Assembly: GCF_019049285.1 (NCBI RefSeq)
Contig: NZ_JAGMUL010000005.1
Span: 62,001-126,000, forward strand
Reading direction: 5' to 3'
Source: Streptomyces sp. AC550_RSS872
GTDB lineage: Bacteria > Actinomycetota > Actinomycetes > Streptomycetales > Streptomycetaceae
Length of the DNA: 64,000 nt
Positions 47,367 to 56,909 of the stretch are shown one piece after another. Every line of letters begins with the position of its first letter. Within the stretch, counting starts at the first letter, position 1. Under the pieces are notes generated by a model that had not been told where the DNA came from, ran no database searches, and saw only the letters and a program-made list of their open reading frames with translations. A program made the translations under genes and the position numbers.

Positions 47367-47574
47367 GTGTGCCTTACCTCCGTCGTCGGCGGCGGCTGTC
47401 CTTCTCGTTCGTCGCCCGCGAGTCTTACGACCCCGCACTCGTCCACCCCTGTGCCGCCATTCTCACCCGAATCGGTGAGGAGTGGTGTTGTCCGTGGTTT
47501 CCATCTGACCAAATCGGCCAGGGAGATTCGTCAGCCTCCGGAGCCAACTCCGCGTACACCTGGGGTATGACACA

Positions 47575-47620
47575 CGAGGGCGGCGCCTCCCCCGACCCGT
47601 AGGGGTAGCCGCCGCCCTCG
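47575..47620. terminator. Hairpin between the LolA-like and CHRD genes
   Basis: CGAGGGCGGCG and CGCCGCCCTCG are perfect 11-bp arms with a 24-nt loop, 7 bp past the leftward CHRD gene stop. Confidence 0.7.
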
Positions 47621-47626
47621 CGCCGA

Positions 47627-48559
47627 TCAGCCGTTGAGGAACACGTAGTCGGCCCGGTACGGCACCCCGACGATGGCGCCGGGCGCGCAGGAGCCGGCCG
47701 GGGCGACGCCGCCGACGGTGTTGAGCCGCAGGATCTCCGCGGTGTCGGCGAGGAGGCCGTGGTGTTTGCCGGACCGGGTGGCCCTCAGATCGAGCTCGGG
47801 GATGTTCCCTTCGCCGTTCGGCGTCCTGGAGAGGACGGCCCCGGTCACCGCGCTGCCGTCACGCGCGATCCACTGCGGCGTACCGGAGTTGGGCGCGACG
47901 AAGGAGTGCGCGATACGGCCGCCGAGCACGGCACTGACGTCCCGTGGGGCGAAGGCGTACCCGCCGCCCTCGGCCGGCTTGCACTCGTAGATCTGTTCGC
48001 CCTTGACGACGGACGCCTGGACGTTGTCGAGCGCGTCCCGGAAGTCGAACGCGGCGACGCTCACCTTGTGCAGCTGTCCCCGGACGGCGCCGCCCGGGAA
48101 CTCGGCGGTGTGAAGGTTGGCGTAGAAGGAACTCGAGGAACTCGGGTCTGCCTTCAGGGCGTTGAGCAGGACGGCGTCCTTCACGGTGACGGCTCCTACG
48201 AGGCGGTGCCCCTGCTCCTGCCGAGGAGGCCGCTGAAGTCGACCTTGATGCCGCCGTTGGTGCCCTTGGGGCCCTGGTGGATGTGAAGGGCGGTCGGCTT
48301 GCCGGTGCCGCGCCAGGTGACGGCGACGGACACCTTGTCCCCCTTGACCTTCACGAACTCCAGAGCGGCACCGTCCTTGTCCCCACAGCGGGCCCACCGT
48401 CGACGGGCACCTCGTTCGCCCCGCGCAGACTCGCGGCAAGCAGCGCCCCCCCCCGGCACCGCGGTTCACCGCGCCGGCGACACCACCGACGGCGGCCACC
48501 GCGACAGCGGTGACGACCGGACTCTTACGGCGCTTCGAGAACGTCGCGTTCATGCCCAT
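47627..48559 (-). pseudogene. Secreted CHRD / DUF3455 protein disrupted by two frameshifts
   Basis: A signal peptide (FSKRRKSPVVTAVAVAAVGG) opens the frame at MGMNATF (ATG 48559, AGAAGG upstream). It breaks at a run of about ten C near 48448-48457, where the sense continues in another frame (GACRESARGE-like, then a CHRD core TALHIHQGPKGTNGG and VDFSGLL). It shifts back near 48195-48230 (LVGAVTVKDAVLLNALK). The end is a DUF3455 domain (VAPNSGTPQWIARDG to PYRADYVFLNG). Homopolymer errors or true decay both fit. Confidence 0.75.
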
Positions 48560-48664
48560 GATTGCCTTCTGAGCATGCATACGGAGGCGATCTCAGTTTG
48601 GACTCAGTCCAGGGTGTGGCGTACGTCATAGCCACTCTCCCAGTCAGGCCGACCCACCCAGGCG

Positions 48665-48687
48665 GTCCGGCGTTTGAGGACGAGGCC
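48665..48687. repeat. Dispersed 23-bp intergenic repeat, copy 2
   Basis: GTCCGGCGTTTGAGGACGAG and the next bases GCC are the exact reverse complement of 38126-38148. It sits next to two GC hairpins in the gap between a CHRD gene and the prenyl synthase gene. Confidence 0.8.
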
Positions 48688-48706
48688 GCAGGCCGATGGG
48701 GGTCCA

Positions 48707-48749
48707 GGGGGCGAAGCCCCCTGGCGGGGTCGAAGGGGCCGAGCCCCTT
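48707..48749. terminator. Two adjacent GC hairpins after the prenyl synthase gene
   Basis: GGGGGCGAAGCCCCC (48707-48721) and AAGGGGccgaGCCCCTT (48733-48749). They are on the downstream side of the leftward prenyl synthase stop (48786). Confidence 0.7.
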
Positions 48750-48785
48750 CAAGGGATGGGACGGGTAGGGGCGGCGGGGGCGAAA

Positions 48786-49796
48786 TCACCCGGCCCGATG
48801 CACCACCGCATCGCACAACTCCATCAACGCGGCCTTCGCCCCCATCTCCGGCAACGGCGCCAACGCAGCCCGCGCATCCTCCGCATACCGCACGGTGTCC
48901 CGCCGAGCCTGCTCCAACGCCGGATGCACCCGAAGCTGAGCCAACGCCTCCGCAAGCCGCGCGTCATCACTGAGATCGGAGTCCAGCAACTCGCACAACG
49001 CGAGGTCCTCCGCCAGCCCCAACCGCGCGGCCCGCTCCCGCAACCGCAGCACCGGCATCGTGGGAATCCCCTCCCGGAGATCCGTCCCCGGCGTCTTCCC
49101 GGACTCATGGGAGTCGCTCGCGATGTCCAGGACGTCGTCCGCCAGCTGGAAGGCGACCCCGAGCCGCTCCCCGTACTGGGTCAGCACATCGACCACCGTC
49201 TCGTCGGCGCCCGACATCATCGCCCCGAACCGGCACGACACCGCCACCAGCGACCCGGTCTTCCCGCTCAGCACATCGAGGTAGTGCTCGACGGGATCCC
49301 GCCCGTCCTGCGGCCCCGCCGTCTCCAGGATCTGCCCGGTGACCAGCCGCTCGAACGCCTCGGCCTGCACCCGCACCGCCTCCGGCCCGAGGTCGGCCAG
49401 GATGTGCGAGGCGCGCGCGAAGAGGAAGTCCCCGGTCAGGACGGCGACCGAGTTGCCCCAGCGAGTGTTCGCGCTGTCGACACCGCGCCGTACGGCCGCC
49501 TCGTCCATCACGTCGTCGTGGTACAGCGTCGCCAGATGGGTCAGCTCCACCACCACCGCCGACGGCACGATCCCCGGCGCATACCGGTCCCCGAACTGGG
49601 CGGTGAGCATCACGAGCAGCGGCCGGAACCGCTTTCCACCCGCCCGCACCAGATGCTGGGCGGCCTCGGTGATGAAGGGGACCTCACTCTTGGTGGCTTC
49701 GAGCAATCCCTCCTCGACAGCCGTCAATCCGGCCTGGACATCGGCTTCCAGAGCCTGGTCCCGCACGCTCAGCCCGAACGGCCCGACGACGGTCAC
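48786..49796 (-). CDS. Long-chain trans-polyprenyl diphosphate synthase
   Basis: 336 residues, GTG start. The two aspartate-rich motifs are intact: LYHDDVMDEAAVRRG (FARM) and QLADDVLDIASD (SARM), with RPLLVMLTAQFG and VELTHLATLYH. It matches hepta/octaprenyl synthases that make the side chain for menaquinone. Its position close to two complex I operons fits a supply role for respiratory quinone. Chain length cannot be fixed from sequence. Confidence 0.9.
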   Translation of the reverse strand: MTVVGPFGLSVRDQALEADVQAGLTAVEEGLLEATKSEVPFITEAAQHLVRAGGKRFRPLLVMLTAQFGDRYAPGIVPSAVVVELTHLATLYHDDVMDEAAVRRGVDSANTRWGNSVAVLTGDFLFARASHILADLGPEAVRVQAEAFERLVTGQILETAGPQDGRDPVEHYLDVLSGKTGSLVAVSCRFGAMMSGADETVVDVLTQYGERLGVAFQLADDVLDIASDSHESGKTPGTDLREGIPTMPVLRLRERAARLGLAEDLALCELLDSDLSDDARLAEALAQLRVHPALEQARRDTVRYAEDARAALAPLPEMGAKAALMELCDAVVHRAG

Positions 49797-50003
49797 GAGG
49801 GATCTCCTGTCTGCTGGTGTCTACTGGCGGTTACACGGTTTGTCGATAGGTCGCTGCCATCACTCAAGTCAGCGTATCCGGTCAGGTTTCGATCACCGAT
49901 GCCGCCCACCCGTCCACCACGGGCGGTATCGGATCACGGCAGGTATATTTTTGATCACGTGATAAGGCCGGATATCCATCGACTTATAGGGAAGTAGCGG
50001 CCC
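49797..50003. promoter_or_regulatory. Divergent gap with an ATCACGTGAT palindrome
   Basis: 207 bp between the prenyl synthase start and the broken POT gene. AT-rich for this genome near 49941-49990; ATCACGTGAT at 49954-49963 is a perfect 10-bp palindrome that may be an operator or promoter element. Confidence 0.45.
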
Positions 50004-50485
50004 GTGTCCCGGACCGAAGTCGACCTCCAGCCCGGGAACGAGCCGCCACCGCACCCCGACCACGCCTTCTTCGGCCGGCCCAGAGGCCTTCTCACACTCT
50101 CAGGCCTGGAGGTCTGGGAACGCTTCTCGCGCCTCGGCATGCGGGCCATCCTCGTCCTGCACTTCGCCGACACGGTCACCCACGGCGGGGATGGGCATGT
50201 CGGCCGGACCCGACCGCCTCCGTCTCCGCCGCCGACGGCACCCTCGTCTGCCTGGCCCCCGTCGCGGGCGGCCGGCTCGCCGACCGCACCCTCGGTTCGT
50301 ACCGCGCGGTGCTGTGGGGCGGCCTCCTGATCGCCTGCGGCCATTACGCCATGGCGGTGCCCGCCGCCGGCCAGACCATGCCCCTCTGGCTGCCCTCCCT
50401 CGCCCTGGCCAACGGCAGCCAGGCCCAGACGGTCAAGCTCCACGACGACGTCTCCAGGCCCGCCCACATTCACCTGGTGCGCTGA
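50004..50485 (+). pseudogene. Remnant of a POT-family peptide transporter
   Basis: The opening matches the POT N-terminus (HAFFGRPRGLLTLSGLEVWERFSR, then GMRAILVLHFADTVT). About 200 nt in, the frame shifts: from 50207 another frame continues PTASVSAADGTLVCLAPVAGGRLADRTLGS and RAVLWGGLLIACGHYAMAVPAAGQTMP. It then runs into an unrelated end (VKLHDDVSRPAHIHLVR, stop 50483). Only two of about fourteen expected spans survive. A relic, not a gene. Confidence 0.8.
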
Positions 50486-50503
50486 CCCGACGGGGATCTT
50501 GCC

Positions 50504-51991
50504 CATGCACATCCGTACGTCCTTCCCCTACGAGACGCCCCACCACGACCCCCGCGTCCGCTCCAGGACCGGACCCCGCTGTACGCGCGCGCGTGGCGAC
50601 GCCCGCTGACGGACGGGCCCGTACCGGCGCTCCTCGAATACCTGCCGTACCGCCTGACCGACTGGACCACTCCCGCGACCATCCGCGCCCCCCTGGTACC
50701 CCGGCCACGGCCAGGCCTCCGTGCGGCCTGTTCCACGGACGATCGCTATGACAACGACGTGCACTACATGGGAGGTTCCGTGCTCGCCGTCGATATGCAC
50801 GCCTGGGCGTCGACCATGCACGCCTGGGCGTCGACCATGCTCGCCTTCGTCGCCAGTCCGCCGGGCCCGCTGTGCGTCGGCGACACCTGGCGGGACATGT
50901 GGCTGGGGCGACTGAAGGCCGTCGAACCGTTCCTGCACACCTGGCCGGGCCACCAGACCCGCGATGCCCACTGGCCTCACGGCAGCGTCTGTGAGGGCTA
51001 CGGCGCGATCGACGCCGCGGTCCTGGCGGTGGGCGGCGGGCATGACCCGTACCGCGACACGGTCCTGCGCCTGGCCGAGCATCTGCCCGCCGACCGCGTC
51101 CGCGGCCTGATCGGCCCCTGGTCGCACCAGTAGCCCGATCGCGGCCTGCCGCCCGGCCCGGCGATCGGCTTCCTCCAGGAGACGCCGCGCTGGTGGGACC
51201 ACTGGCTGAAGGACGAGGACACCGGCGTCATGTCCGAGCCCCTGCTGCGCTCCTACGTCAGCGACTCCCACCCTCCGGCCACGGTGTACCCCACGCTGCC
51301 CGGCCGCTGGGTCGGCGAGCCGGCCTGGCCCACCCCCCACGTGCGCCCGGTGCCGTACGGCTTCCAGGGCGCCCCCGTCCTGGTGCGCTCCCCCATGCAC
51401 ACGGCATCGACACCGGCCGCCTTCTTCCGTTCGGCAACGACGCCGACCTGCCGTCGGACCAGCGGGAGGAGGACGCGCGGTCGGCGTGCTTCGAGTTCGA
51501 AGTGGGCGAGGGGACCTGGGTGTTGCGGCGGCCGAGAATGCGGCTGCGACCGACTCGGAGGTGCCGCGGGGCAGGTCGTCGCCCGGCTCTGCGACGTGGC
51601 ACCGGACGGCTCCTCGACCCTGGTCACACGGGGCGCGCCGAACCTGACGGCGCGTCATGGACGGGACCACGTGGTGCCGTGTGAGCCGGGCACCACCGAG
51701 GGCGTGACCTTCGAGCCGAACGGCATCGGGCACGCCTTCCCGTCCGGCCACCGCATCCGCCTCACCGTCTCTTCCGCGTGCAGGCGGAGCCGCTCGGCGT
51801 GAACTTCCCTCTCGCGCGTATCCCGACGGTCTGGAGCTCACCGAGGACGCGCTGGAGACGTACGCGATCAACGAGTCGGGCCCCCTGTCTGCCCGCACCC
51901 GCTCGGGCTGGTCGATCCGGCTGCCATCAGAGGGCGAAGAAGTACTTATCCACTGGACATGGGAAAAACGGACTCCACGGACGGCCGGTTA
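50504..51991 (+). pseudogene. Remnant of a CocE/NonD (X-Pro dipeptidyl peptidase S15-type) hydrolase
   Basis: Homology is spread over all three frames. MHIRTSFPYETP opens it; LYARAWRRPLTDGPVPALLEYLPYR follows in another frame; then DRYDNDVHYMGGSVLAVDMHAW, a 21-bp duplication, and RGLIGPWSHQ, which meets an in-frame TAG at 51131 and continues PDRGLPPGPAIGFLQETPRWWDHWL. The end (TWEKRTPRTAG, stop 51991) is in yet another frame. The stretch expected between the N-terminal part and DRYDNDV, which would carry the GxSxG nucleophile, appears deleted. Decayed gene next to a decayed transporter. Confidence 0.82.
50795..50836 (+). repeat. Perfect 21-bp tandem duplication within the hydrolase remnant
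   Basis: ATGCACGCCTGGGCGTCGAC plus C occurs twice in a row (50795-50815 and 50816-50836), giving MHAWASTMHAWAST in the frame. A recent slippage event. Confidence 0.9.
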
Positions 51992-52290
51992 AAGGCGAGT
52001 TGGATTCATTGCCCGATTTGCCGCTCTTGTGGATGCCCGTGAGTTGGGTCACGCGCACCCGGCCGCGCACCCCGCCCGGCGCACCCTCGTCTCCCCTTGC
52101 TCCACGCGCAAGTTGAGGCTTGGCAACCGCAAAGGATCAAGCGCCCCATACGCGTCAGACCATGGTCAACCGGCACGACAGATGACCACGGCACTTGTTT
52201 CGGGCATGTGCTCTCGCATACGTTCCCGCTCGTCGGGCGGACGCCGAATCCTGCCGCCGCCCGAGTCATCCACCCACGGAACCCACACAC
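51992..52290. other. Leader/promoter region before the riboswitch
   Basis: About 300 bp between the decayed hydrolase and the riboswitch. No gene is supported. It should hold the promoter of the LysM gene; no specific site is recognised. Confidence 0.4.
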
Positions 52291-52440
52291 GCACGGCAGG
52301 AGCGGGGGACCCAGGTAAGTCGCCGGACCGGACGCCTTGATGGCGCACCGGCACGGCTCGGGGTGAAGTCGCGCCACCGCCCAGCGGCGCGGCCGGGCAT
52401 CTCCCGCCCGAACCCGACAGCTCACCTCGCAGGCGCCGGA
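52290..52440 (+). ncRNA. c-di-AMP riboswitch (ydaO/yuaA type)
   Basis: The conserved strings are present and in order: ggaGCGGGGGACCCAGGTAAGT (52300-52320), GGGGTGAAGTCGCG (52360-52373) and CCGAACCCGACAGCTCACCT (52408-52427), followed by CGCAGGCGCCGGAGAGGAA. These are the hallmark blocks of the ydaO motif. The downstream gene encodes a secreted LysM/lytic transglycosylase, a well-known class of target in actinomycetes. Exact 5' and 3' borders are estimated. Confidence 0.88.
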
Positions 52441-52453
52441 GAGGAACAGCGCC

Positions 52454-53227
52454 ATGCCCCGAGGCAAGCACCGCCGCCCCCGCACCAACCCGCTCACCCG
52501 TCGCGTCGCCATCGCAGGCACCGGCACCGCCGCCCTCGCGCTCCCGCTCCTGAGCGCGACCACCGCGAGCGCCGCCCAGCCGGCCCAGGCCCCCACAGCC
52601 GCCCAGGCCGCCCCCCAGTCCGCACCCTCCGCGGCGCAGGCCAAGACCATTACGTACACCACGAAAAAGGGCGATTCGCTCTACGGCATCGCGGACCGGT
52701 ATGACGCCCAGGGCGGCTGGAAGCAGCTCTACAAGGACAATCGCAAGGCCGTCGGCGACGACCCCCGGCTCATCCACCCGGGCGTCGACCTGAAGGTCCG
52801 GGCGACGAAGAAGGCCGGCACGCCGAGCACCACGGCCGACAAGGCCGCCGCGCCCGCCAAGAAGTCCGCCGTCGCCCAGGCCACCCAGTCCTCGGTGAAG
52901 ACGTACGCGGACAACCTCGACGGCTGGATCCGCAACGCCCTGGACATCATGGGACAGAACGGTATTCCCGGGTCGTACGAGGGCATTCATCGCAACATCA
53001 TGCGCGAGTCGTCCGGCAACCCCCAGGCCATCAACAATTGGGACTCCAACGCCGCCGCGGGCACCCCGTCCAAGGGCCTCCTCCAGGTCATCGACCCCAC
53101 CTTCGCGGCGTACCACGTGCCGGGCACCGTCTACGACCCCTTCAACCCGGTCGCGAACATCGCGGCCGCGTGCAACTACGCGGCCGCGCGGTACGGCTCG
53201 ATCGACAATGTGAACGGGCCTTACTAG
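52454..53227 (+). CDS. Secreted LysM / lytic transglycosylase (SLT) cell-wall hydrolase
   Basis: 257 residues. Signal peptide (RRVAIAGTGTAALALPLLSATTASA, cut about residue 40), a LysM domain (ITYTTKKGDSLYGIADRY to GVDLKVRA, about 66-116) and an SLT/Rpf-like C-terminal domain (GWIRNALDIMGQNGIP, then HRNIMRESSGNPQAINNW with Glu185 the likely catalytic acid, GLLQVIDPTFAAYHVPG). Rpf-like proteins cleave peptidoglycan in growth and spore germination. Regulated by the c-di-AMP riboswitch upstream. Confidence 0.92.
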   Translation: MPRGKHRRPRTNPLTRRVAIAGTGTAALALPLLSATTASAAQPAQAPTAAQAAPQSAPSAAQAKTITYTTKKGDSLYGIADRYDAQGGWKQLYKDNRKAVGDDPRLIHPGVDLKVRATKKAGTPSTTADKAAAPAKKSAVAQATQSSVKTYADNLDGWIRNALDIMGQNGIPGSYEGIHRNIMRESSGNPQAINNWDSNAAAGTPSKGLLQVIDPTFAAYHVPGTVYDPFNPVANIAAACNYAAARYGSIDNVNGPY

Positions 53228-53260
53228 GCCCGAAGCAGGGTCCAGTAGGTCAATTCACTC

Positions 53261-54091
53261 TTACTGGACGAAATCAGCCAAGGCGCCCGCGAGCAGTCTC
53301 TCGAGGACGACGGCGATGCCGTCGTCCTCGTTCGAGAGGGTGATCTCGTCGGCGACCGCCTTGAGTTCGGGGTGGGCGTTGGCCATCGCCACCCCGCGGG
53401 CCGCCCAGTCGAACATGGGGATGTCGTTGGGCATGTCCCCGAAGGCGATGGTCTCGTGCGCGCCCAGGCCGAGATGCTCGGCGGCGAGCGCGAGACCGGT
53501 CGCCTTGGTGATGCCGCATGGCTGGAGTTCGACGGTTCCCGGCCCGGACATGGTGACCGTCGCGAGAGAACCGACGACCGACCGCGCCGTCGCCGCCAAC
53601 TCGTCGTCGGACAGGGTGGGATGGCGCAGCAAGACCTTGCTGATCGGCTCGCACCACAGGTCGTCCCGGTGCTGGACGCGTACGGCGGGCAGGGTGGGGT
53701 GCGGCATCAGGTACCCGGGTTCGATGAGCGTGAGCCCGTCGACGCCGTCCTGGTCGACGGCCGCGTACACCTCCCCGACCTCGGCCTCGATCTTGCCGAG
53801 CGCCGTCTCCGCGAGCTCCCGGTCCAGGGTGATGGACCACAACAGACGGTCCGCGCCGGCGTCGTACAGCTGCGCGCCCTGTCCGCACACCGCGAGCCCC
53901 CTGCTGCCCAGGACGTCGAGGAGCGGCCGCACTCTGGGCGCCGGCCGCCCTGTCACGACGAGGTGCTGGGCACCGGCCGCCGTGACCTGCGCGAGCGCGT
54001 CGAGGGAACGGTCGGAGAGCGTGTCGTCGCCTCGGAGCAGCGTCCCGTCCAGGTCAGTGGCGATGAGTGAATATGCGATGGGTGGGGCCAT
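53261..54091 (-). CDS. HAD-superfamily (Cof-type) phosphatase
   Basis: 276 residues. Motif I ATDLDGTLLRGDDTLSD (Asp13), motif II VTGRPAPRV, motif III Lys in GITKATGLALAAEHLG, motif IV AFGDMPNDIPMF. A cap of Cof/C2 type lies between. It dephosphorylates sugar phosphates or related small molecules. Its 3' end overlaps a small inverted repeat (TCCAGTA/TACTGGA, 53241-53268). Function in the cell unknown. Confidence 0.9.
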   Translation of the reverse strand: MAPPIAYSLIATDLDGTLLRGDDTLSDRSLDALAQVTAAGAQHLVVTGRPAPRVRPLLDVLGSRGLAVCGQGAQLYDAGADRLLWSITLDRELAETALGKIEAEVGEVYAAVDQDGVDGLTLIEPGYLMPHPTLPAVRVQHRDDLWCEPISKVLLRHPTLSDDELAATARSVVGSLATVTMSGPGTVELQPCGITKATGLALAAEHLGLGAHETIAFGDMPNDIPMFDWAARGVAMANAHPELKAVADEITLSNEDDGIAVVLERLLAGALADFVQ

Positions 54092-54416
54092 GATCAGAGA
54101 ATACGGACAGGAAGCCCCATCGACTCGACGTGAACCGGACGGCTGCTGTGTTCACATGTGTTGACACCTGTTCCGGTTCGGATTCTGTTCCCGTGTGCAC
54201 AACTTCCTTCCGCTTGTTGCGATTTCACTCCCCCGTGGTCCCTCGGCCCGCGCCATCGCCCCGCAAAAGGGGCGCGTGAGCCTCGACCGTGCGCCGCGAC
54301 CTGGTGATTCGCCGGCCTCGGCGACGCGAGTTCCGTACTGCCCAAGACCGGCACCTCACCCGTAACGTGTGGCCCGACCACATGGCACGGAGCGTAAGAG
54401 AGTGAGGCAGCACCCC
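54092..54416. promoter_or_regulatory. Divergent gap between the HAD and fumarylacetoacetase genes
   Basis: 325 bp. It holds an imperfect palindrome GTGTTCACA-tg-TGTTGACAC (54148-54167, seven of nine matching), which overlaps TTGACA. A possible operator/promoter for either gene. Nothing else is supported. Confidence 0.45.
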
Positions 54417-55640
54417 ATGCCCCCCTTCGATCTCCCCGAGGGCGACCCCTTCGGCACGCACAACCTTCCGTACGGCGTCTTCTCCCTCCCCGGCTCGGAC
54501 TCCGCACGCCGGGTCGGCGTCCGGCTCGGCGACCACGTCCTCGACGCCGGCAAGGCGGCCTACGCGCTCGGCTCCCCGTACGCCCCGCTGCTCGCCCAGG
54601 ACTCCCTGAACCCGCTCCTCGCCGCGGGCCGCACCACCTGGTCCGACGTGCGCCGCGCGCTGACGGCGTGGGTGACGGTGCCGGCGCACCAGGAGGCCGT
54701 CGCGGACCTGCTGCACCCCCTGTCCTCGGTGACCCTGCACCTTCCCTTCGAGGTCGCGGACTACGTCGACTTCTACGCCTCCGAGAACCACGCCCGGAAC
54801 GTCGGCCAGATCTTCCGCCCCGACGCCGCCGACTCCCTCACCCCCAACTGGAAGCACCTCCCGATCGGTTACCACGGCCGCTCCGGCACGGTGGTCGTGT
54901 CCGGCACGGATGTCGTACGCCCGTCCGGCCAGCGCAAGGCCCCCACCGACCCGGCGCCGGTCTTCGGCCCGTCGGTCCGCCTCGACATCGAGGCCGAGGT
55001 CGGCTTCGTGGTCGGGACGCCCTCGGAGATGGGCAGGCCGGTGGCGCTGGGCGACTTCCGCGAGCACGTCTTCGGCCTGTGCCTCCTCAACGACTGGTCG
55101 GCGCGCGACGTCCAGGCCTGGGAGTACGTCCCCCTCGGCCCGTTCCTCGGCAAGTCCTTCGCCACGTCGGTGTCGGCGTGGATCACCCCGCTGGACGCGC
55201 TGGAGGAGGCCCGGGTGGCTGCACCGGAGCGGACGCACCCCCTGCTGCCGTACCTCGACGACTCCGGCTCCGAAGCCGAACCCGGCGGCTACGACCTGCG
55301 CATCTCGGTGGCCATCAACGGCCACGTGGTCTCCGAACCCCCCTTCTCCACCATGTACTGGACGGCCGCCCAGCAACTCGCCCACATGACCGTGAACGGC
55401 GCCTCCCTGCGCACCGGCGACCTGTACGGCTCCGGCACGGTGAGCGGCCCCACGGAAGGCGAGCGCGGCTCCCTGCTGGAGCTGACCTGGAACGGCCGCG
55501 ACCCTCTCGAACTCCCCGACGGCAAGCGCACGTTCCTGGAGGACGGCGACGTGGTCACCCTGTCCGCCTGGGCCCCGGGCCCCGGTGGGGTCAGGGTGGG
55601 ACTGGGAGAGGTCACCGGGCAGGTGGTGGCAGGCAGTTGA
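54417..55640 (+). CDS. Fumarylacetoacetase
   Basis: 407 residues. The N-terminal SH3-like domain is followed by the FAH barrel: EVADYVDFYASENHARNVGQI, IGYHGRSGTVVVSG (catalytic His), RLDIEAEVGFVVG (metal Glu residues), LLNDWSARDVQAWEYVPLGPF and FSTMYWTAAQQLAHMTVNG. It cleaves fumarylacetoacetate in the last step of tyrosine breakdown. The rest of the pathway is not in the window. No RBS stands out before ATG 54417. Confidence 0.94.
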   Translation: MPPFDLPEGDPFGTHNLPYGVFSLPGSDSARRVGVRLGDHVLDAGKAAYALGSPYAPLLAQDSLNPLLAAGRTTWSDVRRALTAWVTVPAHQEAVADLLHPLSSVTLHLPFEVADYVDFYASENHARNVGQIFRPDAADSLTPNWKHLPIGYHGRSGTVVVSGTDVVRPSGQRKAPTDPAPVFGPSVRLDIEAEVGFVVGTPSEMGRPVALGDFREHVFGLCLLNDWSARDVQAWEYVPLGPFLGKSFATSVSAWITPLDALEEARVAAPERTHPLLPYLDDSGSEAEPGGYDLRISVAINGHVVSEPPFSTMYWTAAQQLAHMTVNGASLRTGDLYGSGTVSGPTEGERGSLLELTWNGRDPLELPDGKRTFLEDGDVVTLSAWAPGPGGVRVGLGEVTGQVVAGS

Positions 55641-55901
55641 CGTGAGGCCGGGGAGCGCGGGCACGCGAGCCGGAGCGGACGGTGCAGAGGCGTCGGCGGT
55701 CCGCGAGGCCCCACGCCGGCAGGGGGCGATGGCGTCGGCCGTGCCGGAGTACGCCCGGTGCCCCGAGGCGAGTTCGGCGACTCTTCACCGCTGACTCCGG
55801 CGACCGTCACCGTCATACTGGCTGGCGGTGGCGTGTTCCTCGCCCACCGCCCCGCATGTCCGCCCGCGCACCTCCCCTGACCAGGATCCGGAGCCTCCGG
55901 C

Positions 55902-56840
55902 ATGACCTTCTGCCTGCTCCTGTTGAGCACCGTCGCTCTGACAGCAGCCGTGCCCGTTCCGCGAGCGTTGACCCGTGCCTCATGGCCCGAACGGGAACCC
56001 GTGGTCGCGCTCTGGGTGTGGCAGTGCCTGGTCGCCACCGTCCTGCTGTGCTGTCTGACGGCCCTGGCGTTGGGCGCCGCGGCCGTCTTCGGCACCGTAC
56101 GCGCACAGCTCTTCGCCCCCGCACCGCCTGCGGTGACCGCGGCGTACGACCTGTCGTCCGCGTCGGCCTGGGCCGCCGTCCTGACCCTGCTCCTGGCCTG
56201 CGGCGCCGCCTGGACGACGGCGATGCTGGGCCGCGAACTCGCCGAGGCCCGCCGACGCCGCGGCCAGGCCCGGGCCCACCTGCGCGAACGCGCCCCCGAC
56301 CTGCCGGCCGGCCTGCCCGCGGCGCGCGGCCCGCTCCTGGTCCTGGAGGACGAGTACCCGGACGCCTGGTGGATGCCCGGCAACCCCGCCCAGCTGATCG
56401 TCACCACCGGCGCCCTGCACCGCCTCACCGACCACCAGCTCGACGCCGTCCTCACCCACGAGCGCGGCCACGCCCGCGCCCGCCACGACTGGCTCCTGCA
56501 CCTCTCGACCGCGCTCGCCACCGGATTCCCCCGCATCCCGTTGTTCGCCCACTTCTGCGACCAGACCCACCGTCTGGTCGAACTGGCCGCCGACGACACC
56601 GCGTCCCGCCGCTGCGGTCATCTGACGACGGCGCTGGCCCTGATCGAGCTGAACCAGCACCGAGGCGTCCTCTCCTGCGCCTCCACCCACCGCCTCCTGG
56701 GCGAACGCGTCGACCGCCTCCTCCAGCCACCTCCGCGCCTGGAGCGCCACCACCGGGCGTTGACCACGACGCTGGCCTCGCTGGTGCCCTTGCTCCCGCT
56801 GCTGATCACGTTCGCGCCCGGGCTGACGGCGCTGGCATGA
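55902..56840 (+). CDS. M56 (BlaR1-type) membrane metallopeptidase
   Basis: 312 residues. Two or three N-terminal spans (residues 1-65 and 90-110), the zinc motif in LDAVLTHERGHARARHDWLLH (HExxH), and VELAADDTASRR with the third ligand. A final span (ASLVPLLPLLITFAPG). BlaR1-like members of M56 cleave a partner repressor, but no BlaI-like gene lies next to this one. Orphan M56 genes are common in Streptomyces. Confidence 0.9.
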   Translation: MTFCLLLLSTVALTAAVPVPRALTRASWPEREPVVALWVWQCLVATVLLCCLTALALGAAAVFGTVRAQLFAPAPPAVTAAYDLSSASAWAAVLTLLLACGAAWTTAMLGRELAEARRRRGQARAHLRERAPDLPAGLPAARGPLLVLEDEYPDAWWMPGNPAQLIVTTGALHRLTDHQLDAVLTHERGHARARHDWLLHLSTALATGFPRIPLFAHFCDQTHRLVELAADDTASRRCGHLTTALALIELNQHRGVLSCASTHRLLGERVDRLLQPPPRLERHHRALTTTLASLVPLLPLLITFAPGLTALA

Positions 56841-56909
56841 CCCCTCCCAAACCCCAGTCAGGCTGGGCAGGCTGGACAAGCTGAGAGGCCGGCCGCCCTT
56901 CCTCCCTGG

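Noticed and set aside
48436..48580. A single intact secreted CHRD gene
   Set aside because: The frame is broken twice; a continuous reading needs a change at the C-run and near 48200, so it is listed as a pseudogene.
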